Positions 12,201-26,304 of a stretch of 64,000 nt of DNA are shown here, piece by piece (within the stretch, counting starts at the first letter, position 1; each line of letters opens with the position of its first letter). The notes below the pieces were generated by a model. It worked only from the letters and a program-made list of their open reading frames with translations. It searched no databases and had not been told where the DNA came from. Position numbers and translations under genes: made by a program. This DNA is from Brachypodium distachyon (taxonomy: Eukaryota > Streptophyta > Magnoliopsida > Poales > Poaceae), in the NCBI RefSeq assembly GCF_000005505.3, contig NC_016132.3:7440001-7504000 (forward strand). Reading direction: 5' to 3'.

Positions 12201-14622
12201 CTATGCAAAATCGAGCAGCACGTGATACACTAAGATGTTCTTGTTTTATACACAGGTGTGGGACATCCGAACAAAAGCACATATCTCTGCTTTGACCGGT
12301 CACGATAACACGGTTTGTTCAGTGTTTGCTCGGCCAACGGTGAGAAAGCAATTTAACCTGTCATAACTCACTGTAATACTGAGTTTTGCTTATTATCTCA
12401 AAAGAACAAATACTGAGTTTTGCTGCCCTCAGTATTCTCTTCATCTAGTGATGTCTCAAACTCAAACTTCTAATTGGACTCTCTGATCTGATGTGTGACA
12501 CATTTGAGTTTTCTTCTTAAAGTTCACGAGAAACAGTTAAAAACGATATTAATACACGCACACAGCTCTGGTTCGATCGCTGTGTTATTATCTAAGCCAG
12601 GCTTTTATCTTGTGCTTGGGATAGTATTTCCTTATTTATTTTACTGACTACTGATAATTATCCAATTCTATTTTATTTTCCATTCCTCAGGATCCACAAG
12701 TTGTCACTGGCTCCCATGATACAACTATCAAGTTCTGGGATCTTGTAGCTGGTAATCTAACTATCAAAGTCAACAATGTTCGTTATGAGTGATTTCCTGT
12801 ATATGTTTCTGTTCCATTACAGTTTGCTTCTGCAGGGAGGACTATGTGTACTCTTACACACCACAAGAAGTCCGTTAGGGCTATGGCACTGCATCCAAAA
12901 GAGTCAGTTCTTAGCCATGAATTCATTTTCATATTATCTACATGATTGGAACCTTTACAAATTACCTCTTATGTAGGAAATCATTTGCATCAGCATCAGC
13001 GGACAACATAAAGAAGTTTAGTCTGCCCAAAGGCGAATTTTTGCATAACATGCTGTGAGTTTATCTATTTCCATTTTTTCCCCACATTATGTATAGTTGG
13101 CATGGTTTGTGTTTTATTTTAACGGTAACCAGGAGCATGAAGTATTGCACTATATATTAATGCTATAGTATCAAAACTTGCCACTTACCCTTAGCAAAAT
13201 GTCCACGCTTTGCTAGAGATGAATAATATATAACCAATCGTATTAAGACATCACCACTGGCTCAGAGTTCAATACCGTACATATTCTTCTTTTTTTGTTA
13301 GTTTTTTTTAGGAAAGTGGTTAAGATAGTTTTATGTGGAATTATGACCGTAGGTGTTCTCGGTCTCATCCTCAATACTTATTCCAAGGCTTGAACTCAAT
13401 TTCTAACAATTCCAATAGAATTGCTATTACAAAAGGAGAACTTATGCAGGTTACAAGTGCATACGTATTCCAATATACTCCCTCCGATCCTAAATTGTTG
13501 CCGAAATATTACATGTATCTAGACGCTTTTTAAGAATGGATACATCCATATTTGGGCAAATTTGAGTCAAGAATTTAGGATCAGAGGGAGTACTGCATAC
13601 TCCCTGTAGTCACAAGAGTTAATGTTTTGCAATATGCTCAGTGTAGGATTCTGAACTTTGGCTTTGATATTTTGCGTGACTGAAGAGAGTTATTTGAATG
13701 TTAAAACAGTTTCAACTTATTACATCTGAATATGATATTTTTTGCTCAGTGCAACAATTTAACCTAGATATGGCACATGATGCACTAAACTTCTCGTCTG
13801 TTATCACCTTCAGGTCCCAGCAAAAAACAATTCTAAATGCAATGGCTGTTAATGAAGATGGTGTCCTGGCAACTGCGGGTAAGTACATTGAAAATTTGCC
13901 ATGTTCATCCAATTTATCAGGGGCCTGCCTCCACCATACTTTCTTAAACATAGATGTTTTATTTGGTGAATTGCATTCACGATGCATTGCCATATCCCAT
14001 ATATACAAACCTGAATCATATTTATTTCTAAGATCTTATGGGACCACATATAGGCAAATCTTATTTCACAATCTCTTAACATGCTTTCAGAATTCAGACC
14101 GTTTTTGTATTAATGAAAACTTTCTTTTTTTTGCAGGGGACAATGGAAGCATGTGGTTTTGGGATTGGAAGAGTGGCCATAATTTTCAGCAAGAACAGAC
14201 TATTGTCCAGCCGGGTACGTATTATTTTGCATTTGCATTGGTTAGCAACTAATAAGTGGACAAATGGCAGTCAGCTCAGCTTTTTGGATTTTCTGGCAAC
14301 ATTTATTCTCTGATGAGGGGTGATGCATAGTTGCTGTTGAATCGTCCAATCTTGTGTTCTTGGCTTGGCCGTGCTGGTCTAGTAGGTCTTGGTGCTTGTT
14401 GAGAACTAGAATCGCTGACCATACTCACCCCTTCCGTCTCCAATTTCAGGATCACTGGAGAGTGAAGCATGTATATATGCCCTTTCATACGATAATAGTG
14501 GATCGAGGCTTGTGACCTGCGAGGCAGATAAAACTATAAAGATGTGGAGAGAAGATTTAACAGCTACACCAGAAACCCATCCCATCAACTTCAAGCCCCC
14601 AAAGGATATCCGGAGATACTGA
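9285..14622 (+). CDS. PRL1: PRL1, WD40 protein of the NineTeen/MAC complex
   Basis: Seventeen exons with GT-AG borders: 9285-9421, 9521-9545, 9642-9741, 10556-10637, 10739-10798, 10957-11038, 11349-11441, 11708-11771, 11893-11978, 12071-12172, 12256-12339, 12691-12751, 12836-12902, 12977-13054, 13814-13878, 14137-14214, 14450-14622. They total 1437 nt and all phases close, giving 478 residues (plant PRL1 is about 480-490). The N-terminus has [20 protein letters not shown]. From about residue 163 come seven WD40 repeats ([20 protein letters not shown], then [42 protein letters not shown]). The C-terminus ends [11 protein letters not shown]1 is a nuclear spliceosome-associated scaffold (Prp46/PLRG1 orthologue) acting in the MOS4-associated complex, with roles in splicing, sugar/hormone responses and immunity. 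The ATG at 9285 precedes the conserved N-terminus, and a second Met lies two codons on. The gene looks fully functional. Confidence 0.96.
13478..13590. mobile_element. Stowaway MITE in PRL1 intron 14
   Basis: 113 bp with inverted ends CTCCCTCCGATCCTAAATT and its complement (AATTTAGGATCAGAGGGAG), flanked by TA on both sides. A typical grass Stowaway (Tc1/mariner-derived). Confidence 0.9.
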
Positions 14623-15221
14623 TTGCCACACAAGTTACAAAGTCAAGTGGTGACTTTGTTGGGCCTGTATTATTGGTGTATTAAGTTCTAACGTATCTGT
14701 AACTCTATAATACATATATTGTTTTGTACTAGTATTTATTGCTGAATTTGAACAGCTTTTGGTGACATGTTTTCTTTTGCAGATTTTTAATTTTATTCCA
14801 TGCTAATATCACATTTGGAGTTTTGGCGATGCATCAAATCAAAATTCTAATTTGCTTTTTTCTGTTTTAGTGGTATTTGTAGTGTCTATGAAACTGCCAT
14901 CTTGCCGGAATGAACAGTACTCCGTATGTATTTTGTTTGGTTTCTCGAAATGGCTGATGTTGACGAGAATAGCTGATGCTGTGTAGCCGATGGGTAGCCA
15001 TTCATCCTATAATGCCAGGAGTTCATTCCTTCTAAAAATTCGCCAATCAGACAGTTAAATCACAGAAAGGTGGGGCTAAAATTTATACCATTGACAATAT
15101 TGGATGAATGGCTGGATTTGATCAATTTTAGGTGGTAACATTGAGGTGCAGTTTAGGTGAGTTTGGCATTGAGATTGAGATGGATTATAATAATCCAACT
15201 TTCCAACCGGCTTTTGACTAT

Positions 15222-15480
15222 TATTTTTTTAGGAAACACAGTACAGACGCAGACACTCACAAGTATGCACGCACACCCTACCTCTACGAGTACCTTCGAG
15301 AGGCTGGTCCGGCACATCATCTTAAGGTTGACGAACTCACAACACGCGCCTCGTAGTTGACGGGTACGTCACTCCCACTGAAAGCACAACGCCGGTTAGT
15401 TCCTGAAAATGCGAGAACCACGTCAAATCGGAGATTTAAACCTGGATGGGTTGGTTCCACCACAAGGAACCAACTACCTG
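15222..15480 (-). repeat. non-LTR type repeat fragment common in Triticeae
   Basis: Starts with a T-rich run followed by AGGAAACAC, then CGCACACCCTACCTCTACGAG, a Thr/Glu-like GACGAACTCACAACACGCGCC, and AAACCTGGATGGGTTGGTTCC. I recognise the general wording of this block from many grass intergenic sequences. The leading T-run suggests a retroposed element in minus orientation. The exact class (SINE or LINE tail) is uncertain. Confidence 0.5.
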
Positions 15481-16145
15481 AGTTAGGCTTTTGGCTATTT
15501 TCATGTTTGGCTAAGTAACTTTTTTCTATTTTCATGTGTATTTTTTCACAGGCACGGCACATTTCAGCAATGCGAAACTAATCCTTCGAGTTCAGTTGAG
15601 TTGGACCATATGTTCTCATGTGATTCTACCTTGTTAGAAACATCTTGTGATATTAATACGTCATGGATAAAAGAGTCCTTTTAAATATATAGTAGACCGA
15701 ACGTTTACATTGAAGATTTTAGCGTACATTTGGCTACCTGGTTTTTCAACAATCTCGAGCAATTTATTGATCACACAATCATAATGTCTTTACGACGTGT
15801 TGCTTGCATACGATCCGGGGCCTCGTTACATCATACATTCATACCGCATCAACACAATGCTCACAGACCCAAGCCAAACAATGTCGGAGTCTTTCAAAAC
15901 CCGACCAAAGCATTTGGCTAATCGTTTAGCACGAAGGCAGCACGAAAGAATGTAGGTCGGTGGTATATGTACGTATGAGCCTAGTGTATAAAAATATTTG
16001 CCATTTCATACATTTAAGCCTACTTGTCATTTCAAAGGTACCTAAGCAAAATTTGTCAGGATTAATACCAGCGCCTCCTTGCGCAGCCACAAAATAGAAT
16101 TTTAGCAGACTTTGAAAGAGTGTTATTTATTGGTAAGTTTTGGTA

Positions 16146-16258
16146 CTTCCTCCGTCCTACAAAGGATGTCTCAATTTTGATTAAATTTGAATGCATCTAT
16201 ACACTAGGTCATGTGTAGATACATCCAAATTTTGACAAACTTGAGACATCCAAATTAA
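16146..16258. mobile_element. degenerate Stowaway MITE
   Basis: Left end CTTCCTCCGTCCTACAAAGG after TA. An internal inverted pair (GATGTCTCAATTTTGATTAA and the complement of TTGACAAACTTGAGACATC) is present, but the right terminal CTCCCTC motif is gone. Confidence 0.7.
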
Positions 16259-16743
16259 GTTAAAAATTTAAACCGAAAATCAAAACTTTACCAAGAAGCC
16301 CTCCTTTTGACCTTTTCTATGCATGCTATTGCAGTTTAAAAACTGAAACGACAGGCAAACTTTGCACCGAGACAAAAGGAAGTTAAATGAGCGGCAAACT
16401 TTGACTAACAAACATGTCATTATCCAGATCGTTTCTGCAGAAGTGCAATTAGCAATTTTCTTATCACATAGAAACCCCAGAAAAACGAAAAAAATTCAAA
16501 TGGTCCAGGATTTGACCTTGCGAAGCTCCCTCCGTACCAACATCTTCCACATCGACACTCCAAGTAACTTATGGAGCTGACTTAACCTCTGGCCTCTCAC
16601 AGAAGTTAAAGTTGAGCCAACGTTGGTCACTGCAATAGTACCTCTACTACACGGGCAAAATTCTCTAGCGTGGAAGAATTCAGATGACATGGGGCTCGTA
16701 TCTGACCTAGCTATTCACATTTGGCAAACCTGCACTGGCCGAA

Positions 16744-19700
16744 CTAGCACTTGCGTAAGCCTTTGCGCAGTTCTGCTGGATAATCACCAAACTGAATGCT
16801 AGTAGGAGGATGCATGTTGAATAGGTAAGCAACTGGTGCTGATACTTGCATCCCATTCGGATAGCTGGGGGTGTCTGTAAACCATCCGAGGGTTGCTTCG
16901 TCGAACATAAATGATTCACTCAGAAAAAAGAAGCATTCCCTTGCCAATCTATCCACCTGTAAAAACAGTATCAGCTGTCAAATTTGGCAGTAGACCAATA
17001 AAATGACACTTGTTGACTCACTGAACTTCTGAAGAATTTATACTGGTAGGACATTAACAGGCCATACCCATAACGTACAGGCAAATAACAAATATCTATC
17101 ACCATTCGTGCACAGTAAGGCAAATTAGGCCTGTAGTTTTCAGCTGTATTTCGCGTGTGAACTAATTTTAATTTGCAATTCGAAATTAAGAAATGTCATA
17201 CCTGCAAGTGAACAAATTTTGTGTTATTCATGATCAAGATGACCTGCAAATTAGACAATGTTTCTGACAAGGTCTTGATGGCAATATTCTCAAAGAACTT
17301 CTGCAAGAGAACTTTCTCATTGATTGATTCATCAGAATCAAAATCAGCAAACCATAAAACTCGCTGTAGTTTTGCCCATGGAACTGGTAGTTTATGTTCA
17401 CCGCCAATAATTAGATGAGATGGATCAGCCACATTCTGGAGTATCAAGATGCCGTTTGTCACTAAATCCGGCTCAACAGAATGCAGACCAGGCGTACATG
17501 CAACTATCTTACTGGGGTCATAATAGTGACAAAGTTTACAAGAGAACTGCAGATTTTTGTCATTCATGACAAGAATATACCCATCTCCACCTGCAGGCAG
17601 TAACTTTTTACAACATACTGAGGTGGCTTTGTCTTCTTGAGAGCATATTCCAGATGTCATAGATGAAGACTTCAAGGAACCAGAATCATGTGAAAATGAG
17701 CAAGAGTTACCATTTCTACAACCCTGATTAATAAGGAACAAACATCAGATTAAAGATTAATCATGCACATCCAGTTCTCTAAATACTTGGTTAAACTGAT
17801 GCACGGAATATCACTCTTAGCTGTAAACTACACTATAATAGATTTAACCAAAAGCAAACTGGGATATTACCGTTCTGTTGTTAATGGCATCTAGTGAGTG
17901 GAGGAAGGGATTTGACTGGTTAAATCAACACTAATTTGTTGATAGTCTTGTCAATGGGTTGCACTGAATTAATATAAACACAACAGTATACACAACAAAG
18001 GGCTTATAACATAACACTGTCAATTATGAGTGGCATTGTAGCACTAGGGCTTTACAGTTCTTTTTGTTTCTTTCGTTATTTTCGTTGTTCCAGTTAATTT
18101 GTTCTTTTTTACTCTTTCTCTCTGGCTGGATTTTGTTGTACGGTTAATGTCGTTTTGATGCTTCCTTCTAATAAAAATGACACACATTTAGATGCGTGTT
18201 CAGAGAAAAGAAGAAGCCATAATGCAAGTGGCATGAGCAAAGAAAATGTGAATAAATAAATAAAATGCTGCAATATTGTACCTGTAATGTGAGAAAGAAC
18301 ATGCATACTGGTTTGCGGGCACGAGACGAATGAGAAAAGGGGCATGTGTCCCCTCGAGTACAAGATCCACGAACAAAGAACACACACATCTCACTTTCAA
18401 ATGCCTGTTTAACATAACCAGGAACTTGTTCTCTACAAGAAACTTTCTTGTCCTCTGCAAGTTGTGTCTTCATCTGGGAACAATCAAGAATCATTATGGT
18501 CGCAGAGTATATTTATAATACTTGTTTAGCAAACATCTATTTAATTTATCTCTTGTATAAATATAATTTGACAATGCATAGTGTTAACAACACACCTCCT
18601 TGATGAGCGTCTGCAGTATTACAACAGTCAGAGCGGCCCCAAAATCAGTTGGAGAAACATAAGGGGTTGCAGCACACTTCATCTGTGAATCTAAGTGAGG
18701 ATTCTCAGCTTCCAACAAGAGTGAATTCATATCCTCTATCTCAAGTACTTCATGGTGAAGACATGCATGGTGGAATTCAGAAGGCTGAAGGTACATTGGA
18801 GGATTAATTTTCCCAAGAAAACTCGGCCTAAAACGGTGCAGCGTGCTCATAACATCATCATCTGTTCAAAATGAAGAGTTGATAACAATCAATGTCACAT
18901 ACAATTCTGAAGTATTTTGCAACTGGCGCTTGAGTAGGTTGTCACATAAACTAATTGTAATATTTTGTTTGAACACAAAGCACTTCCTCGTGGCACACTA
19001 TGCACCCCTTTCTACAATCTGTAATGGGAAAATGTACATATAAGTGTGAAAAAGAACCCGGCCACTACAAAACATGCACAATGAGCGATCAAAATACTAC
19101 TCCCTCGATCCATAAAAAGTGTCGCCCACTTAGTACAAAATTTGTACTAACTTAGTACAAAATGGACGACACTTTTTATGTATCGGAAGGAGTACTAGAT
19201 AGAGTACAACAGGTTAAAGGACATACAAATTTCGGAGATGTTGTTCAGTGCTCCTGGCACAAGGTTATGAAATGCACACCACACTTCTTCAGGTTTAGAG
19301 ATGGAGGGATGAGATGCTGTCGCCTCTTGGGTGCTCACCACATTTTTCAGATACTCAAGTCGATACATGTCCTGAAATATATGAAACTACAAATTTGAGG
19401 ATATAATTCATGTTTAGATACAAGACAACAATCAGTGCATCTTGATTCATTGACAATCAATCTCACTCAAGCCAAGGCCATAGCATCCCAGCAATAGTCA
19501 TTCACTGGGAATGGAACTAACAGAGAAAATGTTGAACTGCTCGCATCTTTTCATTAAGCAGAGAAGCAAGCATAGTAGCATACAAACAAGATTTTGAGTT
19601 TATGGGGCAAGACACAATGCTCACATGCAAACAAATTAGTAAATGTTACTATGACAAGGTTTTGAAAGTTTCTTCTATCAATGTTGAAAATAGCCTACTG

Positions 19701-22700
19701 TCCAATGCAACAGGTTCTGATAATAGGCACAGGGATCAAGCCAAAGCTGTTTTGGAGAGTGGTATACTGGTTAGTGTACCTTAAACATTCGCTGCCAAAA
19801 TTGAAATGCACAGAGGTTTCCAATGAGTGTAGCTTCCTTCTTACCAACTTGCAGCTTGCCACTCTCATCAAAGTAATTGTCTCTGAACATCTTACACTGT
19901 AAAAACAGACAGTAGGATAACTAATACAGCATTGAGTCAGATCTAAGCATTTTTCACGAGGCAACAGAAACATACCAACGCTTGATGGCCAAAAGGTTGC
20001 AGGATAGGAAGTGGTTGGATATCCAACATAATGCTTAACAGAATTCCTTCATGGAGAGCACCAACCTCACCAAATTTCAGGGTAAGAACAGAAGCATCAA
20101 ATGACAATGGCAAGCTATTGAGCAAACAGCCATAAAAAGTGGGCTCATAGCGCCCTCTAGGAGAAGTTGGCTTAACCAATGCTTGAATTTGAACAAGTGA
20201 GTCTAATGCATCTTGAATAACATCCGAATTTGGTGGGTCGAGAACTTTTTGCAGCAAGACTGGCAAAAATGAGTAAATGTTAGTGAGAATATTACCTTGG
20301 TCTAAAAATAAAGAACATGAATTGCAAATAATGTTTGTTTTCAAAACGCATATAGTCAAAATTTTGAAACCTTGGATTGCTACTATGCACATAAGCATAG
20401 AAGTATCTGGTGTTTTTTATAATTTGACTAAACATACTATTGGAAGCAAATGGCCAAAGTCTATATAAAAGGCTGTGCAAAATATGAAAAATAAACATTT
20501 GTGGACACAGGGTGCAGTCACTGAAATATGGACAAGGAAAAATATAAATTTGAGAAAATATAACAAAAACATAACATGTGAAAAGAAACGTCAATAAAAA
20601 AATAGCCGAATTGCAATTAAAAAGTACCATTTGGATCATTCATAGCTCTGGACTCTGCACAACAAACCATGAGCACTTGTTCTCTTAACGATAACCTTAA
20701 AATGGCAGGATGTTCATGATCATCGAAACTTTTGTAAAATGGTCCGGTTACCAAGCGATAAATTTGACCATCACATGTTCGGCCCGTCCTGCCTTTCCGC
20801 TGCTCAGCCTAGAAAAGGTGAAAAATAGTTGCAAGCTTCAGGGTCAAAAGTAAGTTCTAAAATGAATGACATCAGCCTATGTTGTGAGATCAACCTGTGA
20901 CTTGGAAACCCATACAAGCCCAGCTGCCTCTGTTTTCCTGATTGAATCCCAATAGACTTGCAATGATCTACAGGAATCAATAACATAAGCAACTCCTGGA
21001 ATAGTGACAGATGATTCAGCAATGTTTGTTGCCAGTATGACCTGCAACAAAAAGTGCAACTCAGAAAAATCATTTGCAATCAATTTTCTCTAACACACTC
21101 AGTTACAATCAATTGACAATAAAATATTGACCCAATCATGTAGACACTCATACATCCATGCTAATTTTTTCCTCTAAAGCAATGGCAAATTTTATGGTTG
21201 CTAGGGACTGGGGCACTATGTAGGCTGATACCAGGGAGAGGGGACAGCTGGCAATGCCGAGAGGCCAGGGATTGAATCCTGGGCCTACGGCTATTCCCAA
21301 TGGAAGTTGGACCGTGGTCACTACAGTGAGAAGGCAAACGGTGTAAAGTTTTTCTTTCGTAGGAAACCCAGATCTCTCTTTGACAGTGGAGGAGGGAGAA
21401 CTTTGGTGGGCTACATCTACAGTAAACCTCCAGCTAATTAGAGATATCATGGGATGCAGATAAATAAGAGTAGTGAAGAGAGACGTTTCCTCTGAAATTA
21501 CATCAACAATGCGAAGACAATTAGCAAATAACACGACAAATATACCAGACAAAATGTTAAAATTTTGTCACCATGTCTCACTAGTGACACCACATAGGTT
21601 AAAAGATAATCTTGCAGGTAAGAAAGTTTTAATTGCACTAAGCTGGATCGCAATACAACAATTCATACCTTTCGGCAAGACTTTGAGACCTTCATAGTTT
21701 GAAGTGCTTCATCAGTGTCAATGCTGCGATGAAGAATGTGCACCTTGAAATCTGAACTAAACAGCAGACGGATCCACTGCTGCTCCAACGCATAGTATGT
21801 AGGAAGGAAAACCAAAATACTCTTTTCAATGTCTGGATCATTCTGGTGTATGTGAAGTAGTAACTTGTGGATGAGTTGATACACATCAGGGTTAAGACCA
21901 GCATCAGCATCAGCATACACCCCAGAGCAATATTTTGTAGAAAGTGACTCAGAATTCATCTCCAGAATATCAGCAATCTAGCAGTATTTCTTTGCATCAG
22001 GTGATAATTGATAGTAACGAAACAGATTAGAAGATGCTGATATAAATCACGATTGTGTAAAAATAAATCAAGGTAACCAAATTTTAGAGCGAAAACTCAC
22101 AACCCCTTGTAAGAGAAACATTAAATCCTTGTACGCCTCTAGGGTCACGCGGGTAAAGGGGTTCAACTTGGAGGTGCATATAAGGATTGAACCAAAGTTC
22201 TAGTAGTAGTAATAAACAAATTAACCTAATTAAAGAAACTGACAATCATAACTTAAACTCAGCATGAGTCGGTAATTTGAAATAGCTATGGTTCAACGAT
22301 ACATTCTGCGAAATGGCGATAATATATTGGTTAAGTAGTACAATTATAGAATACATTGCATATTTGAAAATGGAGAGAAGTCCATTTTACCCCCGTAAAC
22401 TTGTTGAAGAGTTCACATTACACCCAATTATTTTTTGTCAATTTTAGTTGATGGGTATGGACATGGGTACGACCTTAGACCCATGGATAGGGTCGTTGGT
22501 GGGCGATGGTTATGCTCATGGGTATGGGTTTGATAATGATCAACTCGAACCCTGTATGTCAATTTTAGCTGAAACTTTACCAAAGAGTAAATGAATAATT
22601 TATGATTTACTGGAATTTTTCTAGAAACTTTGTGTGCAGTTTGAATTTGAAACTAAAACATATGTCAATTTTTGCTATATTTTACTTGATTAGTCAATGA

Positions 22701-25700
22701 AATATGTATGATTTACTGGAATGTTTTCGAAATTTTATGTGCGATCAGAATTTTTAACCCAAACTTTGATCCTGAAACTAAAACAACAAGTTTCTCTCAA
22801 ATCATATGTCAATGCTAGCTTAAATTTTATCAGATTGATCACTGTACTAAGCTTGGTTTACTGGAATTGAAAAAAAAATCAGTGCATGTGGGAGTAAGCT
22901 GACTAGGATGATGAGTTGGCATAATATCCATCTTGGAGAAAAAATTCAAGTTATTATGAAAGTTCCATGATGTATTAGTAAAATATAGAACAATGATAGC
23001 TTTAGTAAAGCAGAATATGATATAGCACTTAAATTTTGATGTGAGCTACAACATTTACCTGCTCAAGGTATAGGACTTTTCTCTGAAAAATGCGAGTACG
23101 TGGACTGCTTGGAATGGCAATCACCTCAACCCTTTCGCCCCTTCCAATATCTCTGAAGTATTCCTTATATCTTGTGATATCAGCAGTGGCAGACATTAAA
23201 ACCAACCTATGTCAAGAGTGACATGACATGGTAATCAGAAGGATGTAAGATTATTCTGTAAGGTAGACGTAGTCCGTTAATACTATGACTGAATTTTGAT
23301 CGAATGTGCTAATGCATGTTACCAGAGTAATTACCTTATGTCATTCTTTTTCGTCATAAACTGCTTGACACAAGCAAGGACAAGATCAGATTCAACAGAC
23401 CTTTCATGTATTTCATCAAGAATAATAACCTTATATTTCAATGCAGCAATACCCTTATCACGCATTTGCTCCAACACAACACCAGCTGTTTTGAAAACAA
23501 TTTTTGACCTGATTCATACATTTAACAAGTTTGAAAGTCGATGACATAGCACAAATGGTATATGACAGAAGCAACAGATGGGTGAGAAGATCATGAGGTT
23601 CAGGTGGATAAGATACATGAAGACAGGACATTAAATCAAAAACAAACTTAATCATGAAAACATTCCCAAAAAACTGCACATGTAAATGTTCAAGTCCTCC
23701 ATATGCTTATGAAATTTCATGGAGAAAAGATTGTTTTTGTGCCATGGGAAAAATAACAGATTTTTAGAAAAGTTGCAGAAAATGATCATTTTAATAAATA
23801 TGGACATGCACATAAAGGACATGATGTTTACATGTGTGACTACTTTAAAAAAAATGACATTCTGAAAATAGTTTTCTTCAATGGTGCACGTCTGGCTATG
23901 TATATTGGAAATTTGGAGCCAAGGAGGCTAGAACTACACATTATACTGCCATCATGGCAATCGATTTCATGATAATGTCTATATAACTGATTTGTAGGCA
24001 GTAAATCCAGCTCATCATGTACCTCACGACTATAACGAGGACAAAAAACAGGTACAGAGTATGATATATCTTTGTGGGCAGGATGACAGACAAGGAAAAA
24101 GGATGCTAAAACGCCACAAGCAAATATTATTTATTTGCACTTTTTTTTGCCACGGATTGTATATGCCTATGAACTATTCATTTGGAAATAATCAGCATTG
24201 AAGTAACATTTATTATTAATGTGGAAACTCACCATACTCATAAATATATGAGGATGCACATATGGAAGCTTATTTCTCTGTATTACTGGTTTGAAAAGTG
24301 AATGACACGCAAATCAAATATTTAAATGGAATATACAATAGTTGAAACACTACAAGAAAGGCAAGTGCATGATGACTTTCTCTTGTTGAAATGACAACAG
24401 CCAACCCACCAGTATCCAATCTATACTGCCTTTGACTTGGTGGTGAAGCTGATTTCTTTAAAGCTCCTAAATACTCTATGACAGTGCTGTTCCTTTTGCA
24501 TTTTACCAATCAATGGACTTGTTTAATCTAGAATTGGAAAAGTAGGAGAGCAGGGCCAGGTTCAAGTAACGGCAGAACTTCCAGATATTTCAGTAAGTCC
24601 AAACTGGACCAGCAAGTTGACATAAATGCTCAGAATAGGCTAGTTTCAGGATAATAAAGACCCAGTTTCGGTTGGGCCAAACCTGCAGGTAAACTTTGAA
24701 TAGGACTAGTTCAAGCTGCTTAACATGGACCCCAGCAAATACATGGATGGACCACCGTTGAGTCTTGTGTCTTGAGAATGTCAGTTATCACACTTGGATT
24801 AATTTGCAACAGTCGGAAGTGTGAGCTTGGATAGGATGGTGGTCCTAGGTAGGATTACTTTGGCCGACAAGGATCAAATCATAAAACAGTGATAGGATTA
24901 TATCCAATAGGAAATAGCTGTAAGAGTGGGATCCTACATGTTGTAGGATCTGCACCGCTATTTGATACGATCTTACAAGATTTAACTTGTAATTATGACA
25001 CGGATCAGATGGGCCTGCCACGTGTATATTCACGACCATTTGATGTGGAGCCTATATTCAAACTTAAAAGAAACGTGTGATGACAAACTCAGGGTAAGTT
25101 GTCATGGGATCAAGGACTCAGTGAGGAAATTACCTTGTTGAATTGAGATTTGACACATTTGAGTGCCCTATATGATATCCAACCTCTTCTCCTACCTGAC
25201 ACTTGCGAAATTCAGCTACCATCTGAGCAATGGCTACCACTGCGAACCTCCTAGGCTGTGTGCACATGATGGGTTCTAGATTTTCTTCTAGGAGAAATTG
25301 GGGAACCATAGAGCTCTTTCCTGCCATGAAACAAAAGTTTGATCAATACTATGTTAATCTAGGACTAAAATTGCATCCTAGAGGCTCGTTATGCAGAGTT
25401 AAGACTAACAACAATTTCAGAAACTTGACATCAAGTGAACCCTAGTGATTCTACACCATTCCACCATGCCAGTTGAGGATGCAATCCTAGAAGTCTAAAA
25501 CAAGGCAAATGAAAGCAACGACATAAAAATTGCAAAGGAAACTTTGAGAAAAATAAATAGCTACTTGTAGCGCTAAGTCTCCAACAACGCGGAAATCAAT
25601 TACTCCGTATGATAAATCTGAACTCCAAAACAATTGACAGTAAAATCCCGATCGCAGAAGGCAGATCCACACTAGCGTCAGAAGAAATCAAAATAATGGA

Positions 25701-26304
25701 AAGAGGAAATTTCAAGGACCGCCATTCTCCCGAAACCCATTCCTCCGTGATCCACCAATTCCCCTAAAAGGAATAAGCCCTTTGAAATAGAAAACAAGGA
25801 AGAGCCCTAGGCAGAGATCCTTCAAGTTTTCAACTGAAATTGGAAAATCCTTGCAGGTTTGGTTTTCCCAATCTGGCAGAAACCCCACTCCAAAACCCCC
25901 AATGCCACCACCCACTATGGACCAAAAACACCATCAAAACAGCAGATGAAAAAACACAGCAGCAGCAGCAGCAGCAGCTAGCCAGGAACCAAACATAGAA
26001 GTTTGCCGAAATGCAGGCCAACGAAATGCTCAGTTTCCGCTAACAAACAAAAGGCCTAAACCTCCCCCAAAACCCCAAATAGCATCCAAGCCAAATAGGG
26101 AATCGAGTCACCCAAATGCAACCCATCGAGGAATAAACGAAAGCAAAAGCGAAGAGAGGGTTTACCGCATCCAGTGTCCCCCACGATCAGCGTGACGCGG
26201 TTCTCCTTGACCTTCTCGACGATCCTGTCGCGGAGAGCCTCCACGGGGAGCGGCGGCCGCCGGCGCGGCGCCTCCTCCGGCCCCACCTCCGCCATGACCG
26301 CCAT
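16744..26304 (-). CDS. DEIH-box RNA helicase with two CCCH zinc fingers
   Basis: Fourteen exons on minus (5' to 3'): 26166-26304, 25134-25320, 23335-23508, 23059-23206, 21669-21977, 20895-21041, 20628-20808, 19976-20259, 19780-19896, 19227-19371, 18596-18861, 18282-18473, 17202-17723, 16744-16956. They total 3024 nt with every phase closing: 1007 residues. Helicase motifs: Walker A GDTGCGKSS (42-50, split by intron 1), TQPRRFAVVAIA, DEIH (140-143), LMSAT (170-174), LATNIAESSVTIPG (motif V) and QRKGRTGR (371-378, motif VI). C-terminal CCCH fingers: C729-x7-C737-x5-C743-x3-H747, and C756-x8-C765-x5-C771-x3-H775. This is the plant DExH8-type family (annotated in rice and Arabidopsis as CCCH proteins with a helicase domain), expected to unwind RNA using ATP. 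The MAVMAEVG start is chosen because it directly precedes the conserved region; an open frame continues upstream without recognisable content. It is convergent with PRL1. Confidence 0.94.
19100..19192. mobile_element. Stowaway MITE in helicase intron 10
   Basis: 93 bp with ends CTCCCTCGATCCATAAAAAG and its imperfect complement (CTTTTTATGTATCGGAAGGAG). Flanked by TA on both sides. Confidence 0.88.
24900..24995. repeat. imperfect hairpin in helicase intron 2
   Basis: Arms around AAATAGCTGTAAGAGTGGGA and the complement of TGCACCGCTATTTGATAC flank a near-perfect palindrome GATCCTACATGTTGTAGGATC. Possibly a decayed inverted-repeat element; no target duplication found. Confidence 0.5.

Larger units (their letters stand above)
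14623..16743. other. intergenic between convergent PRL1 and helicase genes
   Basis: Holds the PRL1 3' UTR (first few hundred bases), a repetitive fragment at 15222-15480, a half Stowaway at 16146-16258 and the helicase 3' UTR at the right end. No further gene is visible. Confidence 0.5.

Noticed and set aside
21190..21420. Block containing GGATTGAATCCTGGGCC, tRNA B-box-like
   Set aside because: Resembles wording of repeat tails but no tRNA fold, ends or A box could be identified within the helicase intron.
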